DNA from: Curtobacterium sp. TC1
GTDB taxonomy: Bacteria > Actinomycetota > Actinomycetes > Actinomycetales > Microbacteriaceae
DNA length: 64,000 nucleotides
Assembly (NCBI RefSeq): GCF_019844075.1
Contig: NZ_CP081964.1
Coordinates: forward strand, 1-64,000
Direction of reading: 5' to 3'
The position numbers and the translations under genes are program-made. The notes under the pieces were generated by a model. That model searched no databases. It was not told the origin of the DNA and worked only from the letters and a program-made list of their open reading frames with translations. Shown one piece after another: positions 56,337 through 64,000 of this stretch. Position 1 is the first letter of the stretch; every line of letters starts with the position of its first letter.

Positions 56337-58282
56337 CCATGGGTTCGCTCCGGACTGGAGGCGCGGCGAGCGTCGCGTCGTCGGCCGACGTCCGTCCCTC
56401 GGTCACGACCAGGGCCGCGGCCGACCTGGGGGAGCGGCTCGCCGCCGCCTGGGGGTCGTGGGGCCCCACCATGACCCGGAACGCCCGGCGCGTGGCGTTC
56501 GTGTCCGACCGGCACGGCACCCCCGAGGTGTTCGTGCAGGACGTCGTCGTCGACGGAGAGCTGCCCGAACCGGTGCGGATCGCGCTGTCCGACGACCCGG
56601 TGATCCGGGTGTCGTGGTCGTCCGACGGGGAGTGGCTCGCCGTGGCCATCGCGACCGACGGCGGCGTGAAGCAGCAGGTCTGGGTGGTGCGGCCGGACGG
56701 CAGCGACGCCGCGCAGATCGCCGGCTCGCGGTACCAGCACGCCGAACTCGGGCCGTGGAGCCGCAGCGGGCACCGGGTCGTCATCACCCTGCCCTCGACC
56801 GAAGCCGACCAGCCGGCCCGCTCGTACCTGGTCGACCCGGTCTCCGGCGACCGCGACGACCTGGCCGTCGGCGAACTCATCCACATCCTCGACCTGTCGG
56901 TGGAGGAACGCCTCGTCGTGCTGAGCGACGGGCAGCGCGGCCAGGAGTTCGTCGTCGTGGTCGACCGACTGACCGACGAGAGCCACGCCCTGTTCGCCGA
57001 CGACCCCGACGGGTCCGCTGACATCGCGTTCCTGCGGCCCTCGCCCGCGAGCGAGACCAGCCCGCTCGTCGCCTACGTCGCCACCGAGGCCGGCCTGCCC
57101 CGCCGCGGACTCGTCGCCCAGCCGGTCGGACCGCACGGGTGGCGCGGCACACCCCGCCAGATCGCCGAACGGCCCGACGCCGAGCTCGAGTACCTCGACG
57201 CCGACGACGCCGGCCGCACGCTGCTGCTCGTCTGGAACGTCGACGGGCGCAGCGAACTCGACCTCATCAACACCCACGACGCCTCGCGCACCCCGGTGCC
57301 CGACCTGCCCGGGTACGTGGTCACCGACCCGGTGCTCAGCCGTGACGGACGGAGCGTGCTGCTCGCCGTCGAAGGGCCCACCCGACCGCGGGGCCTCTGG
57401 CGGCTCGACACGAACGCACTCACCTGGAACCGGGTCACCGACGTTCCCGCACTGCCCGACGTGCCGCTGGTCGAGCCGACCCTCGAGCGGTTCGCCGCCC
57501 GTGACGGACTGGAGCTGACCGGCTGGCTGTACCGGGCGGTGGAGCCGGCCGCGTCGTCGGCGGACGTCGACGGCGCGACGCAGGACGTTCCTCCCGGCCC
57601 GCGCGCAGCGCTCGTCCACCTGCACGGCGGACCGGAGTCGCAGGAACGACCCACGTTCTCGCCACAGCACCAGGCGCTCGCCGCCGCCGGGGTGACCGTG
57701 TTCGCCCCGAACATCCGCGGTTCGTCCGGCTACGGGCACGAGTTCGTGCACGCCGACGACCTGGCGTTGCGGTGGAACGCGCTCGCCGACGTCGTCGACT
57801 GCGCGCGGTTCCTGGTGACCAACGGGTACGCCGATCGCTCCCGCGTCGCCGTCGAGGGGCGCTCGTACGGCGGGTACGCGACCCTCGCGTCGTTGGCGTT
57901 CACGCCCGACGTGTTCGCGGCCGGGGTCGCGGTGTGCGGGATGAGCGACTTCGCGACGTTCTACCGGGACACCGAACCGTGGATCGCCTCGGCGGCCGCG
58001 ACGAAGTACGGACACCCCGTCGACGACGAAGCGCTGCTCGCGGCCCTGTCGCCGATGCGTGCCATCGACGACGTCACGGCGCCGCTGCTCGTCGTGCACG
58101 GCGAGCTCGACACGAACGTGCCCATCGGTGAGGCGCACCAGGTCGTCGCGGCGCTGCGGGAGCGGTCGCACGACGTCGAGTACCTGGAGCTCGAGGGTGA
58201 GGGGCACGAGTACCGGCGGGCGTCGTCGCGGGCGCTGCTGGTGCGGCGGATGGTGGAGTTCGTGGCGGCGCGTTTGGCGTGA
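56333..58282 (+). CDS. S9-family prolyl oligopeptidase-like peptidase
   Basis: A 649-residue serine peptidase: an N-terminal beta-propeller (about 40-370) and a C-terminal alpha/beta-hydrolase domain with HGGPESQERP, nucleophile Ser511 in GRSYGG, Asp in HGELDTNVP and His in GEGHEYRR. No signal peptide is seen, so it is probably cytoplasmic, acting on short peptides. Start is GTG 56333 (GTGA overlap with the amidotransferase) or ATG 56339; AGGGG at 56323-56327 suits the first. A copy of the CGGMCTGGAGGC element (56351-56366) encodes residues 7-12. Confidence 0.9.
   Translation: MTMGSLRTGGAASVASSADVRPSVTTRAAADLGERLAAAWGSWGPTMTRNARRVAFVSDRHGTPEVFVQDVVVDGELPEPVRIALSDDPVIRVSWSSDGEWLAVAIATDGGVKQQVWVVRPDGSDAAQIAGSRYQHAELGPWSRSGHRVVITLPSTEADQPARSYLVDPVSGDRDDLAVGELIHILDLSVEERLVVLSDGQRGQEFVVVVDRLTDESHALFADDPDGSADIAFLRPSPASETSPLVAYVATEAGLPRRGLVAQPVGPHGWRGTPRQIAERPDAELEYLDADDAGRTLLLVWNVDGRSELDLINTHDASRTPVPDLPGYVVTDPVLSRDGRSVLLAVEGPTRPRGLWRLDTNALTWNRVTDVPALPDVPLVEPTLERFAARDGLELTGWLYRAVEPAASSADVDGATQDVPPGPRAALVHLHGGPESQERPTFSPQHQALAAAGVTVFAPNIRGSSGYGHEFVHADDLALRWNALADVVDCARFLVTNGYADRSRVAVEGRSYGGYATLASLAFTPDVFAAGVAVCGMSDFATFYRDTEPWIASAAATKYGHPVDDEALLAALSPMRAIDDVTAPLLVVHGELDTNVPIGEAHQVVAALRERSHDVEYLELEGEGHEYRRASSRALLVRRMVEFVAARLA
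56351..56366 (+). repeat. Copy of the CGGMCTGGAGGC element inside the peptidase 5' end
   Basis: CGGACTGGAGGCGCGG in frame near the start of the S9 peptidase gene, encoding the segment RTGGAA. Confidence 0.5.
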
Positions 58283-58354
58283 GGCGCCGGTCGCGGGTTC
58301 TCGGAGGGGGCGTCACGGGGTGCAACGATGCGCCGGCGGCGCTCGCCGCGGGCA

Positions 58355-58360
58355 GAGAAT
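58355..58360 (+). promoter_or_regulatory. Putative -10 for leaderless GNAT mRNA
   Basis: GAGAAT ends 6 nt before ATG 58367; the same box and spacing occur before ppiA. Confidence 0.4.
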
Positions 58361-58366
58361 GGTGGG

Positions 58367-59269
58367 ATGACGACGACTGCGCTCATCCGGCCCGGAGAGG
58401 TCCTCGTGGCCTCGGCAGCGGAGGTCGAGCAGGTCGTCCACCGTGCCACGAACCAGTACGCCTCCGGTGTCGTCGCTGACACCGCCGGGTGGGCCGACGG
58501 CGATCGTCGGCGGATCGAGGACCTCGGGTTCCGTGGTGGTGATGCCCGCGGCGAAGCGCTCCGGACGCTCGACCTGACCATCGCCGACGACGGCACCCCG
58601 ACGCGCGTGCTCGACGCGCCCGCCATGGCCGCGCTGAACAGCCACCACGCGCGGTTCGCCGAGCGGCGCGGCGACGTGGTCCGCTACCAGACCGACGTGT
58701 CGGTGTGGACGGGGATCCCTGCGCGGCCCACGCCGCAGGACTGGGAGGACGTCCGGGCGCTGCTCGGGTCGGGCGGGATGCTCGGCGTCGGTGCGGCTGC
58801 CGTCCTGCCGTCGGGGTGGGAGCTGGTCGAGGGCGCCGGGGGCGTGCAGCTCACCGGTGAGGCGATCGAGGGTGCGCCGGACCCCGAGGCCGTCGTGCTG
58901 ACGCCGGACGACGTGCCGGAGATGACCGCCCTGGTGGAGCGGACGAAGCCGGGGCCGTTCCTGCCGCGGACGATCGAGCTCGGCACGTACCTCGGCATCC
59001 GGCGCGACGGTCGGCTCGTCGCGATGGCGGGGGAGCGCCTGCACCCGCCGGGGTGGACCGAGATCAGCGCGGTGTGCACGGACGAGGGGTACCGGGGGCA
59101 GGGGTTCGGGCGGCGGCTGGTGCTCGCCGTCGCGCACGGGATCCGCGAGCGTGGGGAGGCGCCGCTGATGCACGCGGCTGCCGGGAACACCGGGGCGATC
59201 GGTCTGTACCAGCACCTCGGGTTCCGGCTGCGGGATCGCGGGGCGCCACGGTTCGTGCGGGTGCCGTGA
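58367..59269 (+). CDS. GNAT-family N-acetyltransferase
   Basis: A 300-residue protein with a C-terminal acetyltransferase domain (about 180-300): ISAVCTDEGYRGQGFGRRLV is the acetyl-CoA pyrophosphate motif and NTGAIGLYQHLGFRLRDRG closes the fold. The N-terminal 170 residues are less familiar, possibly a degenerate second GNAT repeat. It lies 84 bp after the peptidase with its own -10-like box. In NAGGN loci the acetyltransferase caps the dipeptide, so this gene may supply that step, but it may equally be unrelated. Confidence 0.85.
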   Translation: MTTTALIRPGEVLVASAAEVEQVVHRATNQYASGVVADTAGWADGDRRRIEDLGFRGGDARGEALRTLDLTIADDGTPTRVLDAPAMAALNSHHARFAERRGDVVRYQTDVSVWTGIPARPTPQDWEDVRALLGSGGMLGVGAAAVLPSGWELVEGAGGVQLTGEAIEGAPDPEAVVLTPDDVPEMTALVERTKPGPFLPRTIELGTYLGIRRDGRLVAMAGERLHPPGWTEISAVCTDEGYRGQGFGRRLVLAVAHGIRERGEAPLMHAAAGNTGAIGLYQHLGFRLRDRGAPRFVRVP

Positions 59270-59290
59270 GCTGGGTTCCGGTCTGACGGG

Positions 59291-60145
59291 TCAGAACGCG
59301 GCGAGGGCGCGGCGGAGCATGTCGTGGCCCTGGGCCTCGAAGCCCTCGTCGCCGACCGCGTAGGCCCAGGTCGCGGTACCCACTGCTTCGCGGAGTTGCA
59401 GCCAGCGCCAGGCGTCCGACTCGCGCGGATCGTCGCCGTAGCCGTCGAAGAACGCCGCTTCGAGGGTCGGATCGTGCTGCCAGTGGAGCACTGCGAGTCG
59501 GGTGAGGTCGAAGGAGGCGGGGCGCCAGCCGAAGCGGCCGAAGTCGATGACGCGGAGCCTGCCGTCGTCCACGATCCAGTTGCGTGGGTGGAAGTCGCCG
59601 TGGGTCGGCACTAGGAGCTCGTCCGGGTGGTCGGTGGGGAGCATCTCGAGCGCCGCGCGGATCCGGGCGACGACGTCGGGCGAGATCCGGTGCGGGGCAT
59701 CGAGCGCGCGGAGGGCCTTCGCCTGCTCGTGCGGCAGGAACGTCGGGTCGTGGCGGGCGTCCTGGTCGTGCAGCCGTCGGAGCAGTGCTCCGGCCCGGCG
59801 GTGGACGTCGGGATCGTGCTCGTCCGGGGTCCCGAGGGCGAGGTGCCCGGGGACGCGTTCGAGCACGAGGACGCGGTGCTCCTCGTTCGCGGCGACGAGG
59901 GCACCGGTGTCGCCGTTGGCTCGGAGTGCGGCGGTGGCGGTGCGGTGCGCGTCGAGCTCGCGGGGGAAGTGCGTGTTGGTCGGGCCGGAGGCCTTCACGG
60001 TGAAGCTGTCGACGCCAGCGCGGACGTGCAGGACCCTCGTGTCGAGGAGCCCCCACGAGTCATCCGCCACCAAGACCGCGCCGGGGAGCGTCTGGAGCAC
60101 GAACGCGATCTGGTGGTCGTCGAGTCCGGTGTCGCCCCACTGCAT
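59291..60145 (-). CDS. Aminoglycoside phosphotransferase-fold kinase
   Basis: A 284-residue small-molecule kinase with the catalytic loop HGDFHPRNWIVDD and the metal-binding IDFGRFG motif, as in APH and choline-kinase-like enzymes. Resistance function is not implied; most chromosomal homologues phosphorylate sugars or amino alcohols. Convergent with the GNAT gene, 21 bp apart. Confidence 0.88.
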   Translation of the reverse strand: MQWGDTGLDDHQIAFVLQTLPGAVLVADDSWGLLDTRVLHVRAGVDSFTVKASGPTNTHFPRELDAHRTATAALRANGDTGALVAANEEHRVLVLERVPGHLALGTPDEHDPDVHRRAGALLRRLHDQDARHDPTFLPHEQAKALRALDAPHRISPDVVARIRAALEMLPTDHPDELLVPTHGDFHPRNWIVDDGRLRVIDFGRFGWRPASFDLTRLAVLHWQHDPTLEAAFFDGYGDDPRESDAWRWLQLREAVGTATWAYAVGDEGFEAQGHDMLRRALAAF

Positions 60146-60151
60146 GGCGGC

Positions 60152-60157
60152 ACGCTA
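60152..60157 (-). promoter_or_regulatory. Putative -10 for leaderless kinase mRNA
   Basis: TAGCGT on the minus strand ends 6 nt before ATG 60145. Confidence 0.4.
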
Positions 60158-60276
60158 CCCGGTCCGCTCTGCGCACCGCGGCCGTTCTGGGGGCTTGTCG
60201 GACCTTCCGCTCCCTCGAACACTGATGCAGCCGTCCGCCACCGTGGTTCGGGTGCGGTGTGATCAAGGAGGGCGCA

Positions 60277-61254
60277 GTGCGCACGTCATCGAAGGCCGCA
60301 GCCGCGGTCGCACTCGGGTTCGTCCTGACGGCGGTCATCGCCGCACCAGGGATCGCGGATGTTGCGAGCTGCCGAGGCGACAGCATCTCGGTCCACGACC
60401 TCGCGTCCGGGTGTCACGTCGACTCCGGCGTGGTGGCGCTCGAGGACGGCCGGACCTTCGCGGTGCCCGCAGCCGGTGTCACGCTCACCGCTGCACCGGT
60501 CGCCGAAGGGGACACCGACCCCGGTGACGTGGTGATCGCGAACCGTGGTGCCGCGGGCGTCGCCGTGCAGGTCGACGAAGTGTGGGCCGGATCGCCCGTC
60601 GCCGTCCGGCAGGAACGCGCAGCCCAGCAACGGCGAACCCTCGGGCCGACGATCCGCGGGACTGCCTCGCACGGCGGCGCCACGACGTCCGCGAGCTGCG
60701 GGAGCAGGGCGTACGTGCTGACCGGCGCGCACTGGGAGTCGCCGATCCGGTGGCGGTACAACCCGACCGGGGCGAAGGTGTCGAAGGCCGCAGCGATCCA
60801 GCGCGGTGCCGAGGCCTGGACCGGCACGATCTCGGCGTGCGGTCAGACGGTCCAGTCGACGGCGGCGCAGGAGTACCTCGGCACCGCGACGCAGAAGCCT
60901 GCGGTCACCGCGGATGGTGGCTGCGGGACCTCGAACCGGGCGAGCGTCATCGGGTGGGGCAAGCTGCCGTCGAAGACCCTGGCGCTGACGTGCATCTGGT
61001 CCTTCACGGACGGGGTCGCCTTCGAGACCGACCAGCGCTACTCGACGAGCCACCGGTGGGGATCGACCAGCACCTGCTCGGGCAACCGTTTCGACCTGCG
61101 CGGCATCGCGACGCACGAGTGGGGGCACTCGTACGGGCTCGGGCACACGGCGCAGAAGTCCGGGCTCGTGATGAAGCCGTCGTCCACGGTGTGCGACACG
61201 GCGCAGCGGACGCTCGGACTGGGGGATGTGCGCGGGATCGCGGCGTTGTACTGA
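60277..61254 (+). CDS. Secreted matrixin-like zinc metalloprotease
   Basis: A 325-residue secreted protein: signal peptide (about 1-28, ending near GIA), a beta-rich N-terminal region (about 30-120) that may be a propeptide, and a metzincin catalytic domain with HEWGHSYGLGH at 280-290 and a Met-turn LVMKPS. I choose GTG 60277 because AAGGAGG at 60265-60271 is 5 nt upstream; the GTG at 60259 lies before that site. It probably degrades host or environmental proteins. The substrate is unknown. Confidence 0.87.
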   Translation: MRTSSKAAAAVALGFVLTAVIAAPGIADVASCRGDSISVHDLASGCHVDSGVVALEDGRTFAVPAAGVTLTAAPVAEGDTDPGDVVIANRGAAGVAVQVDEVWAGSPVAVRQERAAQQRRTLGPTIRGTASHGGATTSASCGSRAYVLTGAHWESPIRWRYNPTGAKVSKAAAIQRGAEAWTGTISACGQTVQSTAAQEYLGTATQKPAVTADGGCGTSNRASVIGWGKLPSKTLALTCIWSFTDGVAFETDQRYSTSHRWGSTSTCSGNRFDLRGIATHEWGHSYGLGHTAQKSGLVMKPSSTVCDTAQRTLGLGDVRGIAALY

Positions 61255-61320
61255 GTGGTCCCTTCGTCCATGCAGGCACGGGAAGGCTCCGGCCCTATCG
61301 GTGCGACGCTCGACGTTTCG

Positions 61321-61338
61321 ACCCCCACATGTGGGGGT
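61321..61338. promoter_or_regulatory. 18-bp perfect palindrome before the YD-repeat gene
   Basis: ACCCCCACATGTGGGGGT, between the metalloprotease stop and the ATG at 61390. It may be an operator or a terminator hairpin; it has no T-run. Confidence 0.5.
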
Positions 61339-61389
61339 GCGGTGGTGAGCGATGCTCCGTAACGTTCTGTGGAGTTGCACAGTGCAGCC

Positions 61390-64000
61390 ATGGGGGCTGT
61401 GCGCTGGTGCGACGTGCTGAGGGGTTCTTTTCGCGTGTTCGCTGCGTCGTTGTCCGGTCGTGTTCGTGGAGTGATGCTGGCAGTGGTGACGTTGGTCGCC
61501 TTGCTGGGTTCGTTGTTGGTGGTGGTTTCGCAGCCGGCACCGGCGCAGGCTGTGGTGACCGGTACGGGCGGGCAGTACGTGCCGATGCCCTCCAACGCCC
61601 GCGTGTTGGGCGGTGCGACCGAGAAGGGCGTGTTCCGCACGGTGAAGGTCGCCGGAGTAGCCGGACTGCCGTCGTCGGGGATCGGCGCGGTGACGATGAT
61701 GGTCACCATCGCCGATCCGTCCGGGTCGGGTCAGTTGCAGATGCGCGCCGACGATGACGACACGACGACGCTGATGATGATCTACAACTCTGGTGTCGGC
61801 GGGAACACGTCGAACACGGGACTGCTCGCGGTCGCGGATGACGGTACGATCCAGGTGCGGACCGAGACGGCGCAGTCGAAGGTCGTCATCGACATCACCG
61901 GCTACTACACGTCGACGAAGAACGGCGTGTCTGCCGGTGGGTTCGTGGCGATGTCGCCGTCCCGAGTGCTCGATTCCCGTGGCGGCATCGGTGCCGCGCA
62001 GGGGCAGATCCCAGCAGGTTCGCAGCGCACCATCCAGGCAACCGGCTCGAACGGCATTCCGGCTGGCGCTGCGGCGGTCGCGGTGAACATCATCGTGATC
62101 AACCGCGAAGCCAAGGCCGGTTACGTCCGTCCCACCCCGACCGGTGAGACCCGCAGCACGGGTGTCCTGAACTACAACTCCGTCGAGGGCCAGTCGACCG
62201 CGATGAACGCGCAGGTCGCGTTGAACGCCGATGGGAAGTTCAGCATCGACACCGCTGAGGGCGGGGGGAAGATCGACCTCGTCGTCGACATCCAGGGCTA
62301 CTTCCTGCAGTCGAACCCGGGTGGCGGCTTCACCCCGCTGAACGGTCGACTCATCGACACCCGCAACGGTGGGAGCATCGCTTCGGGTGCATCGTTCACG
62401 GTGCAGGTCGGCGGTGTCCAGGGTGCTCCGACGGTCGAGGGCGGCTTGTCGGCTGCCGCGGTGACGTTCACCGCGGTGAACGACAGTGGTGCTGACTCGT
62501 ACGCGAAGATGTGGGCCGATGGTGCGGCGGAGCCGGAGTCGTCTGCGATCAGCTCCGACCGGACGTCGAAGATGACGAACACCGTGGTCGCGCCGGTCGG
62601 TGCGAACGGGAAGATCCGCATCAAGAACATGGGTACCGCGGCGATGAACTACCTCGTCGACCTGCAGGGTGCGTACAACTCGCTCCCTGGTGGCCCTGGC
62701 AACACGAACCGGACCGGTCAGCGGACGTCGGCGACGACGTTGCCGTTCCCGATCACGGACCAGACCAACGCGTCCGTCGATGTCGGGACCGGGAACCTGC
62801 TGGTCACTACGTCGGCGATGAGCCTGCCGGGTGTGACGCAGAACACCACGATCGGTGCCGCGTACAACTCGCGCAGCACCACCGTTGGTGATGCGAATAC
62901 GATGGACGCGAACCGGTGGCAGTACGCCCTCGCCGGCGCGGGTGATCTCACCGCGAACGCGCAGGGTGTCATCTACACCGACGCTGTCGGTACGGCGTGG
63001 CAGTTCCGTCCGTCCGGGGCGCAGGGCGCGTTCATCAGCCCGGCCGGTCTGCAGCAGACCCTGACCCGCGTCGACAACAGTACGACGCACGAGTACACGC
63101 TGAAGGGGTGGACGTCGAACTCGACCACGCACTTCAACCTCGCCGGCCAGCCGACGTCGATCGTGGACCGGAACAGCAACCAGACCAGCTTCAACACCTC
63201 CGACGGGTACGCGCTGACCACGATCGTCTCGACCGCCGGGGCGACGGGTGCGAAGACGGTGAAGTCGTCGTACGCGAACAGCACGCAGACGTTCTCCCAG
63301 ACGTCCGGCTCGAGCTCGCGGAGCGTGTCCTTCGCGAAGAGCTCCGCGGGTGACGTCACCACCTACACGGACGCGACCGGCAAGAAGACCACCTTCGCGT
63401 ACACGAACGGCGATCTCACCTCGATCACCGCACCCACCGGCGGCGTGACGGCCTTCACCTACGACTCATCCGACCGAGTCACGAAGGTGGAACAGCGCAA
63501 CACCACGGCCGGTTCCGCCGGTACTGCTGTGACGCGGTTCTCGTATGCCTCGGACACGTCCACCGTGGTCGCTGACCCGCGGTCGGACCAGTCGGCGACG
63601 GTCGCCGCCGCGGCGCACACGACGTACACCCTCGACGGCAACGACCTGGTGACCAAGACCGTTGACCCGGCGAACCGTGAACGCTCGAAGACGTACAACC
63701 CCGCGAACAACGGGGTGTTGAAGTCCACGACCGGCGCATCGGGTGACAGTGGGACTGGGACGACGTCGAACGAGTACGGCAAGAACACCAGCCAGTCGCT
63801 GACGAAGTCCACCACTGGCTCCGGCTCCTCGAGCTCCGCCGAGTACGGCTCGGGCTCGGCGACGGCGTACCTGCCGTCGAAGGTCACCGACAGCTCGGGT
63901 AACAGCACGACTATTAGTTACGACGGTGTCGGCAACCAGACCTCGTCGCAGTCCGGGTCGGACACCACGGTCCAGGCGAAGGTGGCGTACAACTCCGACG
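61390..64000 (+). CDS. Large secreted YD/RHS-repeat protein (5' part)
   Basis: The reading frame is open for 870 codons from ATG 61390 to the window end and has no stop. A signal sequence lies at about 28-54 (cut after PAQA). Three tandem beta-rich modules of about 120 residues follow (about 61-178, 182-308, 312-428), each ending in a VDIxGYY-like motif. Then comes a VDVGTGNLLVTTSAMSLPG segment typical of RHS-protein starts, and YD repeats such as FAYTNGDLTSITAP and FTYDSSDRVTKVE. RHS proteins often carry a C-terminal toxin and are followed by an immunity gene; neither is in the window. It starts 135 bp after the metalloprotease. Confidence 0.85.
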   Translation, partial: MGAVRWCDVLRGSFRVFAASLSGRVRGVMLAVVTLVALLGSLLVVVSQPAPAQAVVTGTGGQYVPMPSNARVLGGATEKGVFRTVKVAGVAGLPSSGIGAVTMMVTIADPSGSGQLQMRADDDDTTTLMMIYNSGVGGNTSNTGLLAVADDGTIQVRTETAQSKVVIDITGYYTSTKNGVSAGGFVAMSPSRVLDSRGGIGAAQGQIPAGSQRTIQATGSNGIPAGAAAVAVNIIVINREAKAGYVRPTPTGETRSTGVLNYNSVEGQSTAMNAQVALNADGKFSIDTAEGGGKIDLVVDIQGYFLQSNPGGGFTPLNGRLIDTRNGGSIASGASFTVQVGGVQGAPTVEGGLSAAAVTFTAVNDSGADSYAKMWADGAAEPESSAISSDRTSKMTNTVVAPVGANGKIRIKNMGTAAMNYLVDLQGAYNSLPGGPGNTNRTGQRTSATTLPFPITDQTNASVDVGTGNLLVTTSAMSLPGVTQNTTIGAAYNSRSTTVGDANTMDANRWQYALAGAGDLTANAQGVIYTDAVGTAWQFRPSGAQGAFISPAGLQQTLTRVDNSTTHEYTLKGWTSNSTTHFNLAGQPTSIVDRNSNQTSFNTSDGYALTTIVSTAGATGAKTVKSSYANSTQTFSQTSGSSSRSVSFAKSSAGDVTTYTDATGKKTTFAYTNGDLTSITAPTGGVTAFTYDSSDRVTKVEQRNTTAGSAGTAVTRFSYASDTSTVVADPRSDQSATVAAAAHTTYTLDGNDLVTKTVDPANRERSKTYNPANNGVLKSTTGASGDSGTGTTSNEYGKNTSQSLTKSTTGSGSSSSAEYGSGSATAYLPSKVTDSSGNSTTISYDGVGNQTSSQSGSDTTVQAKVAYNSD

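Noticed and set aside
59291..60145. Aminoglycoside resistance gene
   Set aside because: The fold is APH-like, but sequence and context give no sign of a resistance enzyme; general small-molecule kinase is the safer call.

Overview
This is about 64 kb of high-GC actinobacterial chromosome starting exactly at the dnaA start codon. The gene order dnaA, dnaN, gnd, recF, DUF721, gyrB, gyrA, DUF3566, tRNA-Ile, tRNA-Ala, cyclophilin, rhomboid, crgA, trpG, then pknB-pknA-pbpA-rodA-pstP-fhaB-fhaA on the minus strand and tRNA-Leu is the classic actinobacterial origin region. Protein flavour and codon use suggest Microbacteriaceae, most likely a Curtobacterium-like organism; this is an inference from pattern, not from a search. 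No IS element, prophage or CRISPR array was seen.

Region 1 (1-24.9 kb) is the replication, cell-division and cell-wall core. The dnaA-dnaN gap is a DnaA-box-rich oriC. A second dense cluster of DnaA-box-like sites lies at 13983-14186, next to crgA. The minus-strand cluster fhaA-fhaB-pstP-rodA-pbpA-pknA-pknB is a nearly continuous operon joined by 4-nt overlaps.

Region 2 (24.9-51.6 kb) is accessory metabolism dominated by polyamine and GABA catabolism. It encodes agmatine deiminase (aguA), N-carbamoylputrescine amidase (aguB), an APC permease, putrescine oxidase, GABA transaminase, several aldehyde dehydrogenases, a second cluster of amine oxidoreductases with an omega-aminotransferase and Lrp regulator, and a PotABCD-type ABC importer. 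Together these can take agmatine to putrescine, 4-aminobutanal, GABA, succinate semialdehyde and succinate. Scattered among them are a frameshifted nudK, an Abi-like HEPN protein, a VOC protein and an SDR.

Region 3 (51.6-59.3 kb) is a compact operon: a two-domain ligase (GCS2-like plus circularly permuted ATP-grasp), an asparagine-synthase-type amidotransferase, an S9 peptidase and a nearby GNAT. It resembles N-acetylglutaminylglutamine amide (NAGGN) osmolyte loci in its gene logic but differs in its parts, and is the best candidate here for an undescribed system.

Region 4 (59.3-64 kb) holds an APH-fold kinase, a secreted matrixin-like metalloprotease, and the 5' part of a large secreted YD/RHS-repeat protein that runs off the window.

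Across the window many start codons sit 6-8 nt after a TANNNT box, suggesting widespread leaderless transcription. Three families of intergenic repeats are present: a CGGMCTGGAGGC palindrome family, a GTGGAACCTCG family, and a 143-bp tandem duplication after potC.
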